From positions 1-64,000 of the forward strand of contig CAJYLV010000016.1 in the NCBI GenBank assembly GCA_913776255.1: DNA of 64,000 nt, read 5' to 3'. Made by a program: the position numbers and the translations under genes. Shown in pieces: positions 1 through 8,239 of the stretch. Under the pieces are notes generated by a model, which was not told the origin of the DNA, did not search any database, and saw only the letters and a program-made list of their open reading frames with translations. The stretch comes from an uncultured Sphingomonas sp. (GTDB taxonomy: Bacteria > Pseudomonadota > Alphaproteobacteria > Sphingomonadales > Sphingomonadaceae). Positions within the stretch are counted from its first letter, which is position 1. Each line of letters begins with the position of its first letter.

Positions 1-579
1 GTCGCGGTGCCGTGCGACCTGTCGGATTCGGCGGCGGTCGATGCGCTGGTGCCGCAGGCGGCGGAGAAATTGGGCGGGCGGATCGACATCCTGGTCAACA
101 ATGCCGGGGTCACGCGCGACAATCTGGCGATGCGGATGAAGGACGACGAATGGGATCAGGTGATCCGCGTCAACCTGGAGGCCGCGTTCCGGCTGATCCG
201 CGCCGCCGCGAAGCCGATGATGAAGCAGCGCTTCGGACGCGTGATCTCGATCACCTCGGTGGTGGGACAGACCGGCAATCCGGGTCAGGCGAATTATGCC
301 GCGTCGAAGGCCGGCTTGGTCGGCATGTCCAAGGCGCTGGCGCAGGAGCTGGCCAGCCGCAACATCACCGTCAATTGCGTCGCGCCGGGCTTCATCCGCT
401 CGGCGATGACCGACGGGCTGCCCGAGGCGCAGAAGAGCGCGCTGACCGCGCGCATCCCGGCGGGCGACCTGGGCAGCGGAGATGACATCGCCGCGGCGGT
501 CGTCTACCTGGCGTCGAAGGAGGCGGGTTACGTCACCGGGCAGACCATCCACGTCAACGGGGGTATGGCGATGGTCTGA
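1..579 (+). CDS. fabG: 3-oxoacyl-ACP reductase FabG, 5' end outside window
   Basis: This SDR-family NADPH-dependent reductase converts 3-oxoacyl-ACP to 3-hydroxyacyl-ACP in the cytosolic type II fatty-acid cycle. The visible 192 residues begin after the nucleotide-binding glycine motif, so the N-terminal part of the Rossmann fold lies upstream of base 1. The structural NNAG motif is present, followed by the catalytic Ser (SITSVVG) and the Tyr/Lys pair in NYAASKAG; the C terminus [11 protein letters not shown] is typical of FabG. acpP and fabF follow on the same strand, the usual fab gene order, which supports FabG over a generic SDR. Confidence 0.93.
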   Translation, partial: VAVPCDLSDSAAVDALVPQAAEKLGGRIDILVNNAGVTRDNLAMRMKDDEWDQVIRVNLEAAFRLIRAAAKPMMKQRFGRVISITSVVGQTGNPGQANYAASKAGLVGMSKALAQELASRNITVNCVAPGFIRSAMTDGLPEAQKSALTARIPAGDLGSGDDIAAAVVYLASKEAGYVTGQTIHVNGGMAMV

Positions 580-584
580 GCCAT

Positions 585-604
585 GCGTGTGTCGAGACAC
601 ACGC
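585..604 (+). terminator. Perfect 8-bp stem-loop after fabG
   Basis: GCGTGTGT and ACACACGC form a perfect 8-bp stem around a CGAG tetraloop, six bases after the fabG stop codon. There is no following T-run, so it may be a Rho-assisted terminator or an RNA-processing or stability hairpin that sets the high acpP mRNA level apart from fabG. The structure is seen directly; the role is inferred. Confidence 0.5.
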
Positions 605-610
605 ACGGAC

Positions 611-639
611 TTGTCAGGCGGGCCGACCGGCTCTACCTG
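611..639 (+). promoter_or_regulatory. Possible sigma-70-like promoter for acpP
   Basis: TTGTCA at 611-616 and TACCTG at 634-639 are 17 bases apart, about 50 bases upstream of the acpP start and just after the fabG hairpin. The -10 box is weak, so this is tentative. A separate acpP promoter would fit the usual need for far more ACP than FabG. Confidence 0.3.
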
Positions 640-685
640 CGTTCAGGAATTTGAAATCTACCCCCCAATCGAAAGAGGGAAAGTT

Positions 686-922
686 ATGAGCGAGACCGCC
701 GACCGCGTGAAGAAGATCGTCGTCGAGCATCTCGGCGTCGAGGCCGACAAGGTGACCGAGGACGCCGGCTTCATCGACGATCTGGGCGCGGACAGCCTCG
801 ACATCGTCGAGCTGGTCATGGCGTTCGAGGAAGAGTTCGGGGTCGAGATCCCGGACGACGCCGCCGAGAAGATCTCGACCGTCAAGGACGCGATCACCTA
901 TATCGACGAGCACAAGGGCTGA
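686..922 (+). CDS. acpP: Acyl carrier protein
   Basis: The 78-residue acidic protein carries growing acyl chains on a 4'-phosphopantetheine arm during fatty-acid synthesis. The attachment serine is Ser37 in the GADSLD motif, followed by the helix II recognition segment [12 protein letters not shown] and the FGVEIPDD motif. The ATG at 686 follows a purine-rich GAGGGAAAG ribosome-binding site; reading further upstream in frame adds residues unlike any ACP. Length, charge and position between fabG and fabF all match the family. Confidence 0.97.
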   Translation: MSETADRVKKIVVEHLGVEADKVTEDAGFIDDLGADSLDIVELVMAFEEEFGVEIPDDAAEKISTVKDAITYIDEHKG

Positions 923-930
923 GCCCGAAG

Positions 931-962
931 TGCGGGGCGCAGGCCGGATCATCCGGCCCGCA
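931..962 (+). terminator. GC-rich stem-loop after acpP
   Basis: GGCCGG and CCGGCC at 942-947 and 953-958 pair around ATCAT, and outer TGCGGG/CCCGCA arms could form a competing longer stem. It starts 9 bases after the acpP stop and has no T-run. It is probably a 3' stabilising or partial termination hairpin between acpP and fabF. Confidence 0.4.
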
Positions 963-1082
963 CCCGGCAGTCGAATGATTTGAGCGGCTTCCCGTCCTTC
1001 GCTAGAGGATGGGGAGCCGTTCTGTTTTGCAAGACCGTCGCCTGCGTAGGAGAGGCGCAAGGGGCGGCAAGAAGGGAAGCCT

Positions 1083-2339
1083 ATGCGTCGCGTCGTCGTC
1101 ACCGGACTTGGCCTCGTCACCCCGCTGGGTGCGGACGTGGAAACCGTCTGGGCCAATCTGATCGCCAGCAAGTCGGGTGCCGGGCCGATCACGCGCTTCG
1201 ACGCGTCGGATCAGAAATGCCAGATCGCCTGCGAGGTGAAGCCGGCGGACCATGAATATGGCTTCGACCCGGGCAAGCGCGTCGATCACAAGATCCAGCG
1301 GCAGGTCGACCCCTTCATCGTCTATGGCATCGACGCCGCCGGGCAGGCGCTGGAGGATGCCGGGCTGACCGACATGGACGAGGCGACGAAGCTGCGCGCC
1401 GGCGTGTCGATCGGCTCGGGGATCGGCGGCCTGCCGGGCATCGAGATCGAGTCGGTCAATCTGCATGAGCGCGGGCCGGGCCGCGTCAGCCCGCATTTCG
1501 TCCACGGGCGGCTGATCAACCTGATCTCGGGCCAGGTCTCGATCAAATACGGGCTGATGGGGCCGAACCATGCGGTCGTCACCGCCTGTTCGACCGGCGC
1601 GCATTCGATCGGCGACGCGGCGCGGATGATCAAGGACGACGATGCCGACATCATGCTGGCGGGCGGCGCGGAGAGCACCGTGAACCCGCTGGGCGTCGCC
1701 GGCTTCGCGCAGGCGCGCGCGCTGAACATGAGCATGAACGACCGCCCCACCGAGGCGAGCCGGCCGTATGACAAGGATCGCGACGGCTTCGTGATGGGCG
1801 AGGGCGCGGGCGTGCTGGTGCTGGAGGAATATGAGCACGCCAAGGCGCGCGGCGCGAAGATCTATGCCGAGGTCGTCGGCTACGGCCTGTCGGGCGACGC
1901 CTATCACGTGACCGCGCCGCATCCGGAGGGCAAGGGCGCGGAACTGGCGATGCGCATGGCGCTGCGCAAGGCGGGGATGGAGCCGTCCGACATCGATTAT
2001 ATCAACGCGCACGGCACCTCGACGATGGCCGACACGATCGAGCTGGCGGCGGCGAAGCGTGTGTTCGGCGACGATCTGTCGGGTGCGTCGATGTCGAGCA
2101 CCAAGTCGGCGATCGGGCATCTGCTGGGCGGCGCGGGTGCGGTGGAGAGCATCTTCTGCATCCTCGCGCTGCGCGATCAGATCGTGCCGCCGACGCTCAA
2201 CCTCGACAATCCCGACGAGGGCACCGAAGGCGTCGATCTCGTCCCGCATCATGCCAGGAAGCGCCCGGTGCGCGCGGTGCTGAACAATTCGTTCGGCTTC
2301 GGCGGCACCAACGCCTCGCTGGTGATGAAGGCGATCTGA
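1083..2339 (+). CDS. fabF: 3-oxoacyl-ACP synthase II (KAS II)
   Basis: The 418-residue thiolase-fold condensing enzyme elongates acyl-ACP with malonyl-ACP. The catalytic triad is visible: Cys169 in VVTACSTG, His310 in NAHGTSTMAD and His346 in KSAIGHLLGG. The C-terminal NSFGFGGTNASLV motif is also typical. The usual family sequence after HGTST is a proline-containing loop; here it reads MADTIE, a modest variation. The ATG at 1083 follows an AAGGGAAG-like ribosome-binding site. mltG starts 10 bases after the stop, so the two are probably co-transcribed. Confidence 0.96.
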   Translation: MRRVVVTGLGLVTPLGADVETVWANLIASKSGAGPITRFDASDQKCQIACEVKPADHEYGFDPGKRVDHKIQRQVDPFIVYGIDAAGQALEDAGLTDMDEATKLRAGVSIGSGIGGLPGIEIESVNLHERGPGRVSPHFVHGRLINLISGQVSIKYGLMGPNHAVVTACSTGAHSIGDAARMIKDDDADIMLAGGAESTVNPLGVAGFAQARALNMSMNDRPTEASRPYDKDRDGFVMGEGAGVLVLEEYEHAKARGAKIYAEVVGYGLSGDAYHVTAPHPEGKGAELAMRMALRKAGMEPSDIDYINAHGTSTMADTIELAAAKRVFGDDLSGASMSSTKSAIGHLLGGAGAVESIFCILALRDQIVPPTLNLDNPDEGTEGVDLVPHHARKRPVRAVLNNSFGFGGTNASLVMKAI

Positions 2340-2349
2340 GGCTCGACCC

Positions 2350-3318
2350 ATGCGCAGGCTCGGCTGCTTCGCTCTCGTCGCCGGCCTGCTGCTGATCGCG
2401 GCCGGCTTCTGGGTCGGTTACGGCTGGAAGGGCGCGGGGCCGTTGCCGCGCGCCGCCAATGTCGAGATCGCCGAGGGGTCGAGCCTCGCCGCCGCGGCGC
2501 GGACGCTGGAGAAGGCCGGGGTGATCGGCTCGGCTCGCCGCTTCCGCGTGCAGGCGCGGATCTTCGGGTCGGATGCGCCGATCAAGGCCGGCGAATATGC
2601 CTTCCCAAAACACGCCAGCGCCGCGCAGGTGCTCGCGATCCTGCAGGGCGGCAAGGCGGTGCAGCGGCTGGTGGTGGTGCCCGAGGGGCTGCCGTCGGTG
2701 ATGGTGCGCGACGCCTTGATGAAGGCGGAGACGCTGACCGGCGACGTCGCGGTGCCCGCCGAGGGATCGGTGCTGCCGGACGGCTATGCGTTCGAGCGTG
2801 GCGAGCCGCGTGCGGCGGTGCTGGCGCGGATGCAGGCGGCGATGAAGACGTATCTCGCTGCGGCGTGGAAGGCGCGCAAGCCGGGCGCGGTGGTGCAGAC
2901 GCCCGCGCAGGCGATCATCCTCGCCTCGATCGTCGAGAAGGAAACCGCCAAGCCCGAGGAACGGCGGACGGTCGCCGCGGTCTATGGCAACCGCTTGCGG
3001 CTGGGCATGCCGTTGCAGGCGGATCCGACCGTGATCTACCCGATCACGAATGGGCGTCCGCTTGGGCGGCGGATCCGCCAGTCGGAACTGCGCGCCAAGA
3101 ACGGGTATAACACCTATGCCTCGCCGGGGCTGCCGGTCGGGCCGATCGCCAATCCTGGCCGGCTGTCGATCGACGCGGTGCTCGACCCGGCGCAGACGAA
3201 GGCGCTGTATTTCGTGGCCGACGGCAGCGGCGGGCATGTCTTCGCCGACACGCTGGCCGAGCATAACGCCAATGTGAAGAAATGGTACGCGATCCGCCAT
3301 GCGCGCGGCGAGATGTAG
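2350..3318 (+). CDS. mltG: Endolytic murein transglycosylase MltG
   Basis: This 322-residue inner-membrane YceG-family enzyme is thought to cleave nascent glycan strands and so end peptidoglycan polymerisation. An N-terminal membrane segment (about residues 5-24) is followed by a LysM-like region and the YceG domain. The catalytic glutamate is Glu196 in ASIVEKET, and the downstream LQADPTVIY and YNTYASPGLPVGPI motifs are hallmarks of the family. It lies 10 bases after fabF; fab-mltG linkage is common in proteobacteria and joins lipid and wall synthesis. Confidence 0.94.
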   Translation: MRRLGCFALVAGLLLIAAGFWVGYGWKGAGPLPRAANVEIAEGSSLAAAARTLEKAGVIGSARRFRVQARIFGSDAPIKAGEYAFPKHASAAQVLAILQGGKAVQRLVVVPEGLPSVMVRDALMKAETLTGDVAVPAEGSVLPDGYAFERGEPRAAVLARMQAAMKTYLAAAWKARKPGAVVQTPAQAIILASIVEKETAKPEERRTVAAVYGNRLRLGMPLQADPTVIYPITNGRPLGRRIRQSELRAKNGYNTYASPGLPVGPIANPGRLSIDAVLDPAQTKALYFVADGSGGHVFADTLAEHNANVKKWYAIRHARGEM

Positions 3319-3394
3319 GCGAACCCTCGCCGACGACGTGATCGCGGCGGCGCGGCGCTGGCCTTTTCGTCGCGCGCGCGTGTAAGGCGTCGAT

Positions 3395-4720
3395 ATGACG
3401 GGGCAATCTTCATCGCGGCGCGGGCGGTTCGGCTGGACGCCCGCGCGGCTGCGCGCCTTGCTCCGCTCGCAGCGCCCGCGGTCCCGGCGACTGCGCGCCC
3501 GGCTCGCGCTCCTCGCGGGCGCGGTGGCGATCGGGCTGGCGGCGACGGTGTTCGCGCTGGCGGCGGATGCGTGCGGCGAGCTGTTCGCCGGCTTCGCGCG
3601 GACGCATCGCTGGCTGCCGCTGATCACGACCCCGCTGACGTTCGGCGCGCTGGTGTGGCTGACGCGGCGCTACGTGCCGCTGGCGCGCGGCTCGGGCATC
3701 CCGCAGGTGATGGCGGCGCAGGCCGATCCCGAAGCGGCGACGCGCTCGCTGGTGTCGCTTCCCACCGTGATCGGCAAGGCGGGGCTGACGCTCGCGGCGG
3801 TGCTGGCGGGCGCGTCGGTCGGGCGCGAGGGGCCGACGGTGCAGATCGCCGCCGCGATCATGGGACTGACGCACCGCATCCTGCGCGCGCCGCTGCGTGC
3901 GGGCGTACTGATCGCGGGCGGCGCGGCGGGGGTGGCGGCGGCGTTCAACACGCCGCTAGCGGGCCTGCTGTTCGCGATTGAGGAACTCGCCGCCGCCTAT
4001 GAGCAGAAGGTGACCTTGCTGGTGGTCGGCGCGATCGTCATCGCGGGGATGATCGCGCAGTCGGTGCAAGGCGACTATCTCTATTTCGGGCTGGTCGGCG
4101 CGCATATGCCGATCGGCTCGGCGCTGATCGTCGCCGGGGCGGCGGGGCTGATCGGCGGGCTATCCGGCGGCGCCTTCGCGCGCGCGATGCTGGCGCTGGC
4201 CCGGGGCGTGCACCCGCTGGCGGCGTGGAGCAAGCGCCGTCCGGTGTGGTTCGCGATCGGGTGCGGCGCGATGGTCGCGGCATTGGGGTGCGGCACCGGC
4301 CTGACCTGGGGCACCGGCTATAGCGCGGCGCGCGCGATGATCGGCGGGGTCGACGCGCCCTTGTGGTTCGGCCCGGCCAAGCTGCTGGCGACGCTCGCCA
4401 CCGCAGTCGCCGGGTTGCCGGGCGGGATCTTCGCGCCGTCGCTGGCGGTCGGCGCCGGGGTCGGCAACCTGCTGCGCCCGCTGTTCGCCGATTCGCCCGC
4501 GTCGGCGGTCGTGATCCTCGGGATGGTCGGCTATTTCACCGGGGTGGTCCGCGCGCCGCTGACCGCGGTCATCATCCTGGCGGAGACCACCGGGAGTCGC
4601 GGGCTGATGCTGCCGATGTTCGCCACCGCCTTCGTCGCCGATGGTGCCAGCCAGTTCATTTGCCGCGAGAAACTGTACCACGGCCTCGCGCGCACCTTCG
4701 CGGTATCGCCCAACAAATAG
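3395..4720 (+). CDS. CLC-family chloride channel or H+/Cl- antiporter
   Basis: The 441-residue polytopic membrane protein has the three ion-path motifs of CLC proteins in order: GSGIPQV near residue 105, GREGPTVQ near 145 and GIFAPSLAVG near 345. An Arg-rich N-terminal tail of about 35 residues precedes the first membrane helix. In CLC antiporters the glutamate of GREGP is the external gating residue and it is present. No C-terminal CBS domains are seen, as in compact bacterial ClcA-type proteins. It ends 54 bases before the hydroxyproline operon and appears unrelated to it. Confidence 0.92.
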   Translation: MTGQSSSRRGRFGWTPARLRALLRSQRPRSRRLRARLALLAGAVAIGLAATVFALAADACGELFAGFARTHRWLPLITTPLTFGALVWLTRRYVPLARGSGIPQVMAAQADPEAATRSLVSLPTVIGKAGLTLAAVLAGASVGREGPTVQIAAAIMGLTHRILRAPLRAGVLIAGGAAGVAAAFNTPLAGLLFAIEELAAAYEQKVTLLVVGAIVIAGMIAQSVQGDYLYFGLVGAHMPIGSALIVAGAAGLIGGLSGGAFARAMLALARGVHPLAAWSKRRPVWFAIGCGAMVAALGCGTGLTWGTGYSAARAMIGGVDAPLWFGPAKLLATLATAVAGLPGGIFAPSLAVGAGVGNLLRPLFADSPASAVVILGMVGYFTGVVRAPLTAVIILAETTGSRGLMLPMFATAFVADGASQFICREKLYHGLARTFAVSPNK

Positions 4721-4721
4721 C

Positions 4722-4751
4722 TTGGTAAGCCACAGCTTATATCGTATACGA
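4722..4751 (+). promoter_or_regulatory. Promoter with overlapping palindromic operator, hydroxyproline operon
   Basis: A -35-like TTGGTA (4722-4727) and a -10-like TATACG (4745-4750) are 17 bases apart. The perfect 10-bp palindrome TCGTATACGA (4742-4751) covers the -10 box, the expected place for a repressor site. The 10-mer TATCGTATAC (4740-4749) recurs at 21732-21741 upstream of the arabinofuranosidase operon. A FadR/FCD-type GntR regulator encoded in this cluster (9613-10284) is the natural candidate to bind it; that link is inferred. Confidence 0.6.
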
Positions 4752-4774
4752 ACCTCATTCTTCAGGAGGACGAT

Positions 4775-5710
4775 GTGGTTTCTGGTTCGAGCATGTGGAC
4801 GGGCGTCTATCCCGCGGCGACGACGCAGTTCGCGGCTGATGGTTCGGTGGACATCGACGCGACGCAGCGCGGGTTGGTGGCGTTGGTCGAGGACGGGGTC
4901 GACGGGCTGATCCTGCTCGGCACCTGCGGCGAGAACAACTCGCTCGACGTCGACGAGAAGCATGCGGTGCTCCGCGCCGGGGTCGAGGCGGTCGGCGGGC
5001 GCGTGCCGCTGGTGTGCGGCGTGTCCGAGTTCACGACGCGCCGCGCCGCGGCGTTCGCGACGGAGGCCGAGGCGATCGGCATCGACGCACTGATGCTGCT
5101 CCCCGCGATGGTCTATGTCCCGACTCCGAACGAGCTGGCGATGCATTTCCGCACCGTCGCCGAGGCGACCGGGCTGCCGATCATGCTCTACAACAACCCG
5201 CCCGCGTACCGCGTGTCGGTCGACTTCAACACGCTGGAGCTGCTGGAGCCGGTCAAGAACATCGTCGCGGTCAAGGAAAGCGCGCCCGATCCGCGCCGCT
5301 TCACCGACGTCATCAACCGCTTCGGCGACCGCTATGTCGTGATGGCGGGGCTAGACGACGTCGCGCTGGAGGGCATGCTGCTCGGCGCGAGCGGCTGGGT
5401 GTCGGGGCTGACCAGCGCCTTCCCACAGGAATCGGTGGCGTTGATCGCGGCGGTCGATCGCGGCGACTGGGAAGAGGCGCGCCGCATCTATCGCTGGTTC
5501 ATGCCGCTGCTCCACCTCGATGCCGAGCATGATCTGGTACAGTCGATCAAGCTGGCCGAGGAGATCATGGGTCGCGGGTCGGAGCGCGTCCGGCTGCCGC
5601 GCCTGCCGCTGGAAGGCGCGCGCCGCGCCGAGGTCATCGCGATGGTCGAGAAATGCGCGGCGACGCGGCCGACACTCAAGGCGGCGGCTCTGGAGACGGC
5701 TGCCGCCTGA
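4775..5710 (+). CDS. DapA-family lyase, probable 1-pyrroline-4-hydroxy-2-carboxylate deaminase
   Basis: This 311-residue class I aldolase-type TIM-barrel protein belongs to the dihydrodipicolinate synthase/N-acetylneuraminate lyase family. The Schiff-base lysine is Lys167 in VAVKESAPD and the catalytic tyrosine is Tyr139 in IMLYNNPP; the substrate-loop motif reads GTCGENNS. The family also includes DapA, KdgD and others, so the specific assignment rests on context: the next gene is a 4-hydroxyproline epimerase-type enzyme and a D-amino-acid dehydrogenase follows. In that pathway (LhpC) the enzyme makes alpha-ketoglutarate semialdehyde. AGGAGGA ends four bases before GTG 4775; an ATG at 4793 is an alternative start. 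Confidence 0.82.
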   Translation: MVSGSSMWTGVYPAATTQFAADGSVDIDATQRGLVALVEDGVDGLILLGTCGENNSLDVDEKHAVLRAGVEAVGGRVPLVCGVSEFTTRRAAAFATEAEAIGIDALMLLPAMVYVPTPNELAMHFRTVAEATGLPIMLYNNPPAYRVSVDFNTLELLEPVKNIVAVKESAPDPRRFTDVINRFGDRYVVMAGLDDVALEGMLLGASGWVSGLTSAFPQESVALIAAVDRGDWEEARRIYRWFMPLLHLDAEHDLVQSIKLAEEIMGRGSERVRLPRLPLEGARRAEVIAMVEKCAATRPTLKAAALETAAA

Positions 5711-6705
5711 TGCGCCACACCTTCTTCTGCATCGACGGCCACACGGCGGGCAATCCCGTCCGTCTGGTGGCCGGGGGCGCCCCGCTGCTGCGGGGCGCCA
5801 GCATGGCGGAGCGGCGGCAGGACTTCCTGGCGCGGTTCGACTGGATCCGCACCGGCCTGTGCTTCGAGCCGCGCGGGCACGACATGATGTCGGGCGGGTT
5901 CCTGTATCCGCCGTGCGGCGATGCAGATGCGGCGATCCTGTTCATCGAGACGTCCGGGTGCCTGCCGATGTGCGGGCACGGGACGATCGGGATGATCACC
6001 TTCGGGCTGGAAAACGGCCTGATCACCCCGCGCGAACCGGGGCGGCTGCGCGTCGAGGTGCCCGCCGGGGTGATCGACATCGATTATGTCGCGGAGGGCA
6101 ACCGCGTCCGCTCGGTCAGGATCCGCAACGTGCCGGCGTACCTCGCAAGGCAAGGATTGAAGATCGACGTGCCGGGGTTCGGCCCGCTGTCGATCGACGT
6201 CGCGTACGGCGGCAATTACTATGCGATCATCGAACCGCAGGGCGCGTACATTGGGCTCGACGATCTGGGCGCGGCGCGGATCGTCGAGCTGAGCCGGACG
6301 ATCCGCGAGCTGGTGCGCGCGGTCTATGAGCCGGTCCATCCGCTCGAGCCGACGATCCGCGGGGTCAGTCATGTGCTATGGGCCGACGCGCCGAGGGGCG
6401 AAGGTGCGGACGGGCGCAACGCGGTGTTCTACGGCGAGCGCGCGATCGATCGCAGTCCGTGCGGGACGGGCACGTCGGCGCGGCTCGCGCATCTGGCGGC
6501 GACCGGGCGGCTGAAGGTCGGCGACCGCTTCGTCCACGAAAGCTATATCGGCAGCCGCTTCATCGGGCGGGTCGAGGCGGAGACGACGATCGGCGCGCAG
6601 GCGGCGATCGTGCCGTCGATCGAAGGCTCGGCGATCGCGACCGGGTTCAACACGATCTGGGTCGACCGCGAGGATCCGTTCTGGAGCGGGTTCACGGTGG
6701 TGTGA
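5710..6705 (+). CDS. 4-hydroxyproline 2-epimerase (proline racemase family)
   Basis: This 331-residue cytosolic enzyme probably interconverts trans-4-hydroxy-L-proline and cis-4-hydroxy-D-proline (EC 5.1.1.8; LhpA/HypE type). Both catalytic thiols are present: Cys88 in PMCGHGTIG and Cys251 in RSPCGTGTSA. That excludes trans-3-hydroxyproline dehydratase, where one cysteine is replaced by threonine. The ATG overlaps the preceding TGA (TGATG), showing coupled translation with the deaminase. Proline racemase activity cannot be excluded from motifs alone, but the neighbours favour hydroxyproline. Confidence 0.9.
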   Translation: MRHTFFCIDGHTAGNPVRLVAGGAPLLRGASMAERRQDFLARFDWIRTGLCFEPRGHDMMSGGFLYPPCGDADAAILFIETSGCLPMCGHGTIGMITFGLENGLITPREPGRLRVEVPAGVIDIDYVAEGNRVRSVRIRNVPAYLARQGLKIDVPGFGPLSIDVAYGGNYYAIIEPQGAYIGLDDLGAARIVELSRTIRELVRAVYEPVHPLEPTIRGVSHVLWADAPRGEGADGRNAVFYGERAIDRSPCGTGTSARLAHLAATGRLKVGDRFVHESYIGSRFIGRVEAETTIGAQAAIVPSIEGSAIATGFNTIWVDREDPFWSGFTVV

Positions 6706-6715
6706 TCGACCCTGC

Positions 6716-6793
6716 CGTCATTGCGAGCGAAGCGAAGCAATCCAGAGCCCGGCGCGTGACGCCCTGGATTGCTTCGCTGCGCTCGCAATGACG
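6716..6793. repeat. REP-like palindromic repeat, family A, copy 1
   Basis: A 78-base imperfect palindrome: the left arm begins CGTCATTGCGAGCG and the right arm ends CGCTCGCAATGACG, with an AAGCAATCCAG/CTGGATTGCTT inner pair. Three other copies lie at 18817-18893, 42505-42581 and 58549-58625. It sits inside the hydroxyproline operon between the epimerase and permease genes. Confidence 0.9.
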
Positions 6794-6823
6794 GCTTGCT
6801 AGGCAACAAGACGGGAGAGGCAT

Positions 6824-8239
6824 TTGGCACGAGGATTGTTGGGGCCGCTGAAGCCGCTCGACGCGCGGGAAGCCGATCCGGACCGCAAGCTGCGCAAGAC
6901 GCTGAGCTGGCCGCATCTGATCGCGCTGGGGATCGGCGCGATCGTCGGCACCGGCATCTACACGCTGACCGGGGTCGGCGCGGATCGCGCCGGGCCGGCG
7001 GTGATCCTGTCGTTCGCGATCGCCGGGGCGGTCTGCGCGTGCGCGGCGCTGGCCTATGCCGAGATGGCGACGCTGATCCCGACCGCGGGCAGTGCCTATA
7101 CCTATACCTATTCCGTGATCGGCGAGAGCATCGCCTGGATCGTCGGGTGGAGCCTGATCCTCGAATATTCGCTGGCCTGTTCGACGGTGGCGGTCGGCTG
7201 GTCCGCCTATCTGGTCGGCTGGTTGCAGAGCGCGGGCGTGCATCTGCCCGCGGTGCTGCTGTCGGGGCCGCACGGCGGCGGGATCGTCAATCTGCCCGCG
7301 GTGCTGGTCGCGCTCGGGATCGCGGGGATGCTGGTCGCGGGCACGAGAGAGAGCGCGACGTTCAACATCGTGCTGGTTGCGATCAAGATGGTCGCGTTGG
7401 CCGTGTTCGTCGTCTTCGCTCTCCCAGCGTTCAACGGCGGCAATTTCGAGCCGTTCATGCCCTATGGCTTCGGCAGCCATGTCGAGAATGGCGCGACGCG
7501 CGGGGTGATGGCGGCGGCGGCGATCGTGTTCTTCGCCTTCTACGGCTTCGACGCGGTCGCGACCTCGGCGGAGGAGGCGCGCAATCCCGGGCGCGACCTG
7601 ACGATCGGGATCGTCGGATCGATGGCGGCATGCACCGCCATCTATATGGGCGTCGCGGTCGCGGCGATCGGTGCGGTGAGCTATATCGACCTCGGCAAAT
7701 CGGCCGAGCCGCTCGCCTATGTGCTGCGCACGCTCCAGCATCCGTTTGCGGCGTGGGCGATCGGGCTGGCGGCGCTGATCGCGCTGCCGTCGGTGATCCT
7801 CGTGATGATGTACGGGCAGAGCCGGATCTTCTTCGTGATGTCGCGCGACGGCCTGTTGCCGCGCGCGCTGAGCCGCGTGTCGGCGCGCACCGGCTCGCCG
7901 GCGCTGGTGACGATGGTGACCGGCGTGTTCGTCGCGGCGGTGGCGGGGTTCTTCCGGCTCGACGAGATCGCCGAGCTGGCGAATGCGGGCACGCTGCTGG
8001 CGTTCATCGCGGTGGCGGCGTGCATGATGGTGCTACGCAAGCGCGCGCCCGAGCTGAAGCGCGTGTTCCGCTGCCCGGCGCCGATGCTGGTCGGGACGCT
8101 GGCGATCCTCGGCTGCATTTATCTGCTGGTCAGCCTGCCGACGCATACGCTGGTGCGGTTCGCGTTGTGGAACGTGCTCGGCGTGGTCTTCTATCTCGGC
8201 TACGGCCGCGCGCGCAGCCTGGTGCGGGCAGCGGCATGA
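6824..8239 (+). CDS. APC-superfamily amino acid permease, probable hydroxyproline uptake
   Basis: The 471-residue inner-membrane protein resembles cationic-amino-acid-transporter-like APC permeases. It has about 12 hydrophobic helices; the first carries the unwound-helix substrate motif IGAIVGTGIYTL and the following EMATLIPTAGSAY signature is typical. The likely start is TTG 6824, three bases after GGGAGAGG; no ATG gives a complete first helix with a better ribosome-binding site. It is the only transporter in the operon, so hydroxyproline is the inferred substrate. Its stop overlaps the next start (ATGA). Confidence 0.85.
   Translation: MARGLLGPLKPLDAREADPDRKLRKTLSWPHLIALGIGAIVGTGIYTLTGVGADRAGPAVILSFAIAGAVCACAALAYAEMATLIPTAGSAYTYTYSVIGESIAWIVGWSLILEYSLACSTVAVGWSAYLVGWLQSAGVHLPAVLLSGPHGGGIVNLPAVLVALGIAGMLVAGTRESATFNIVLVAIKMVALAVFVVFALPAFNGGNFEPFMPYGFGSHVENGATRGVMAAAAIVFFAFYGFDAVATSAEEARNPGRDLTIGIVGSMAACTAIYMGVAVAAIGAVSYIDLGKSAEPLAYVLRTLQHPFAAWAIGLAALIALPSVILVMMYGQSRIFFVMSRDGLLPRALSRVSARTGSPALVTMVTGVFVAAVAGFFRLDEIAELANAGTLLAFIAVAACMMVLRKRAPELKRVFRCPAPMLVGTLAILGCIYLLVSLPTHTLVRFALWNVLGVVFYLGYGRARSLVRAAA

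Noticed and set aside
5710..6705. trans-3-hydroxyproline dehydratase
   Set aside because: Both catalytic cysteines (88 and 251) are present; dehydratases have threonine at one of them.
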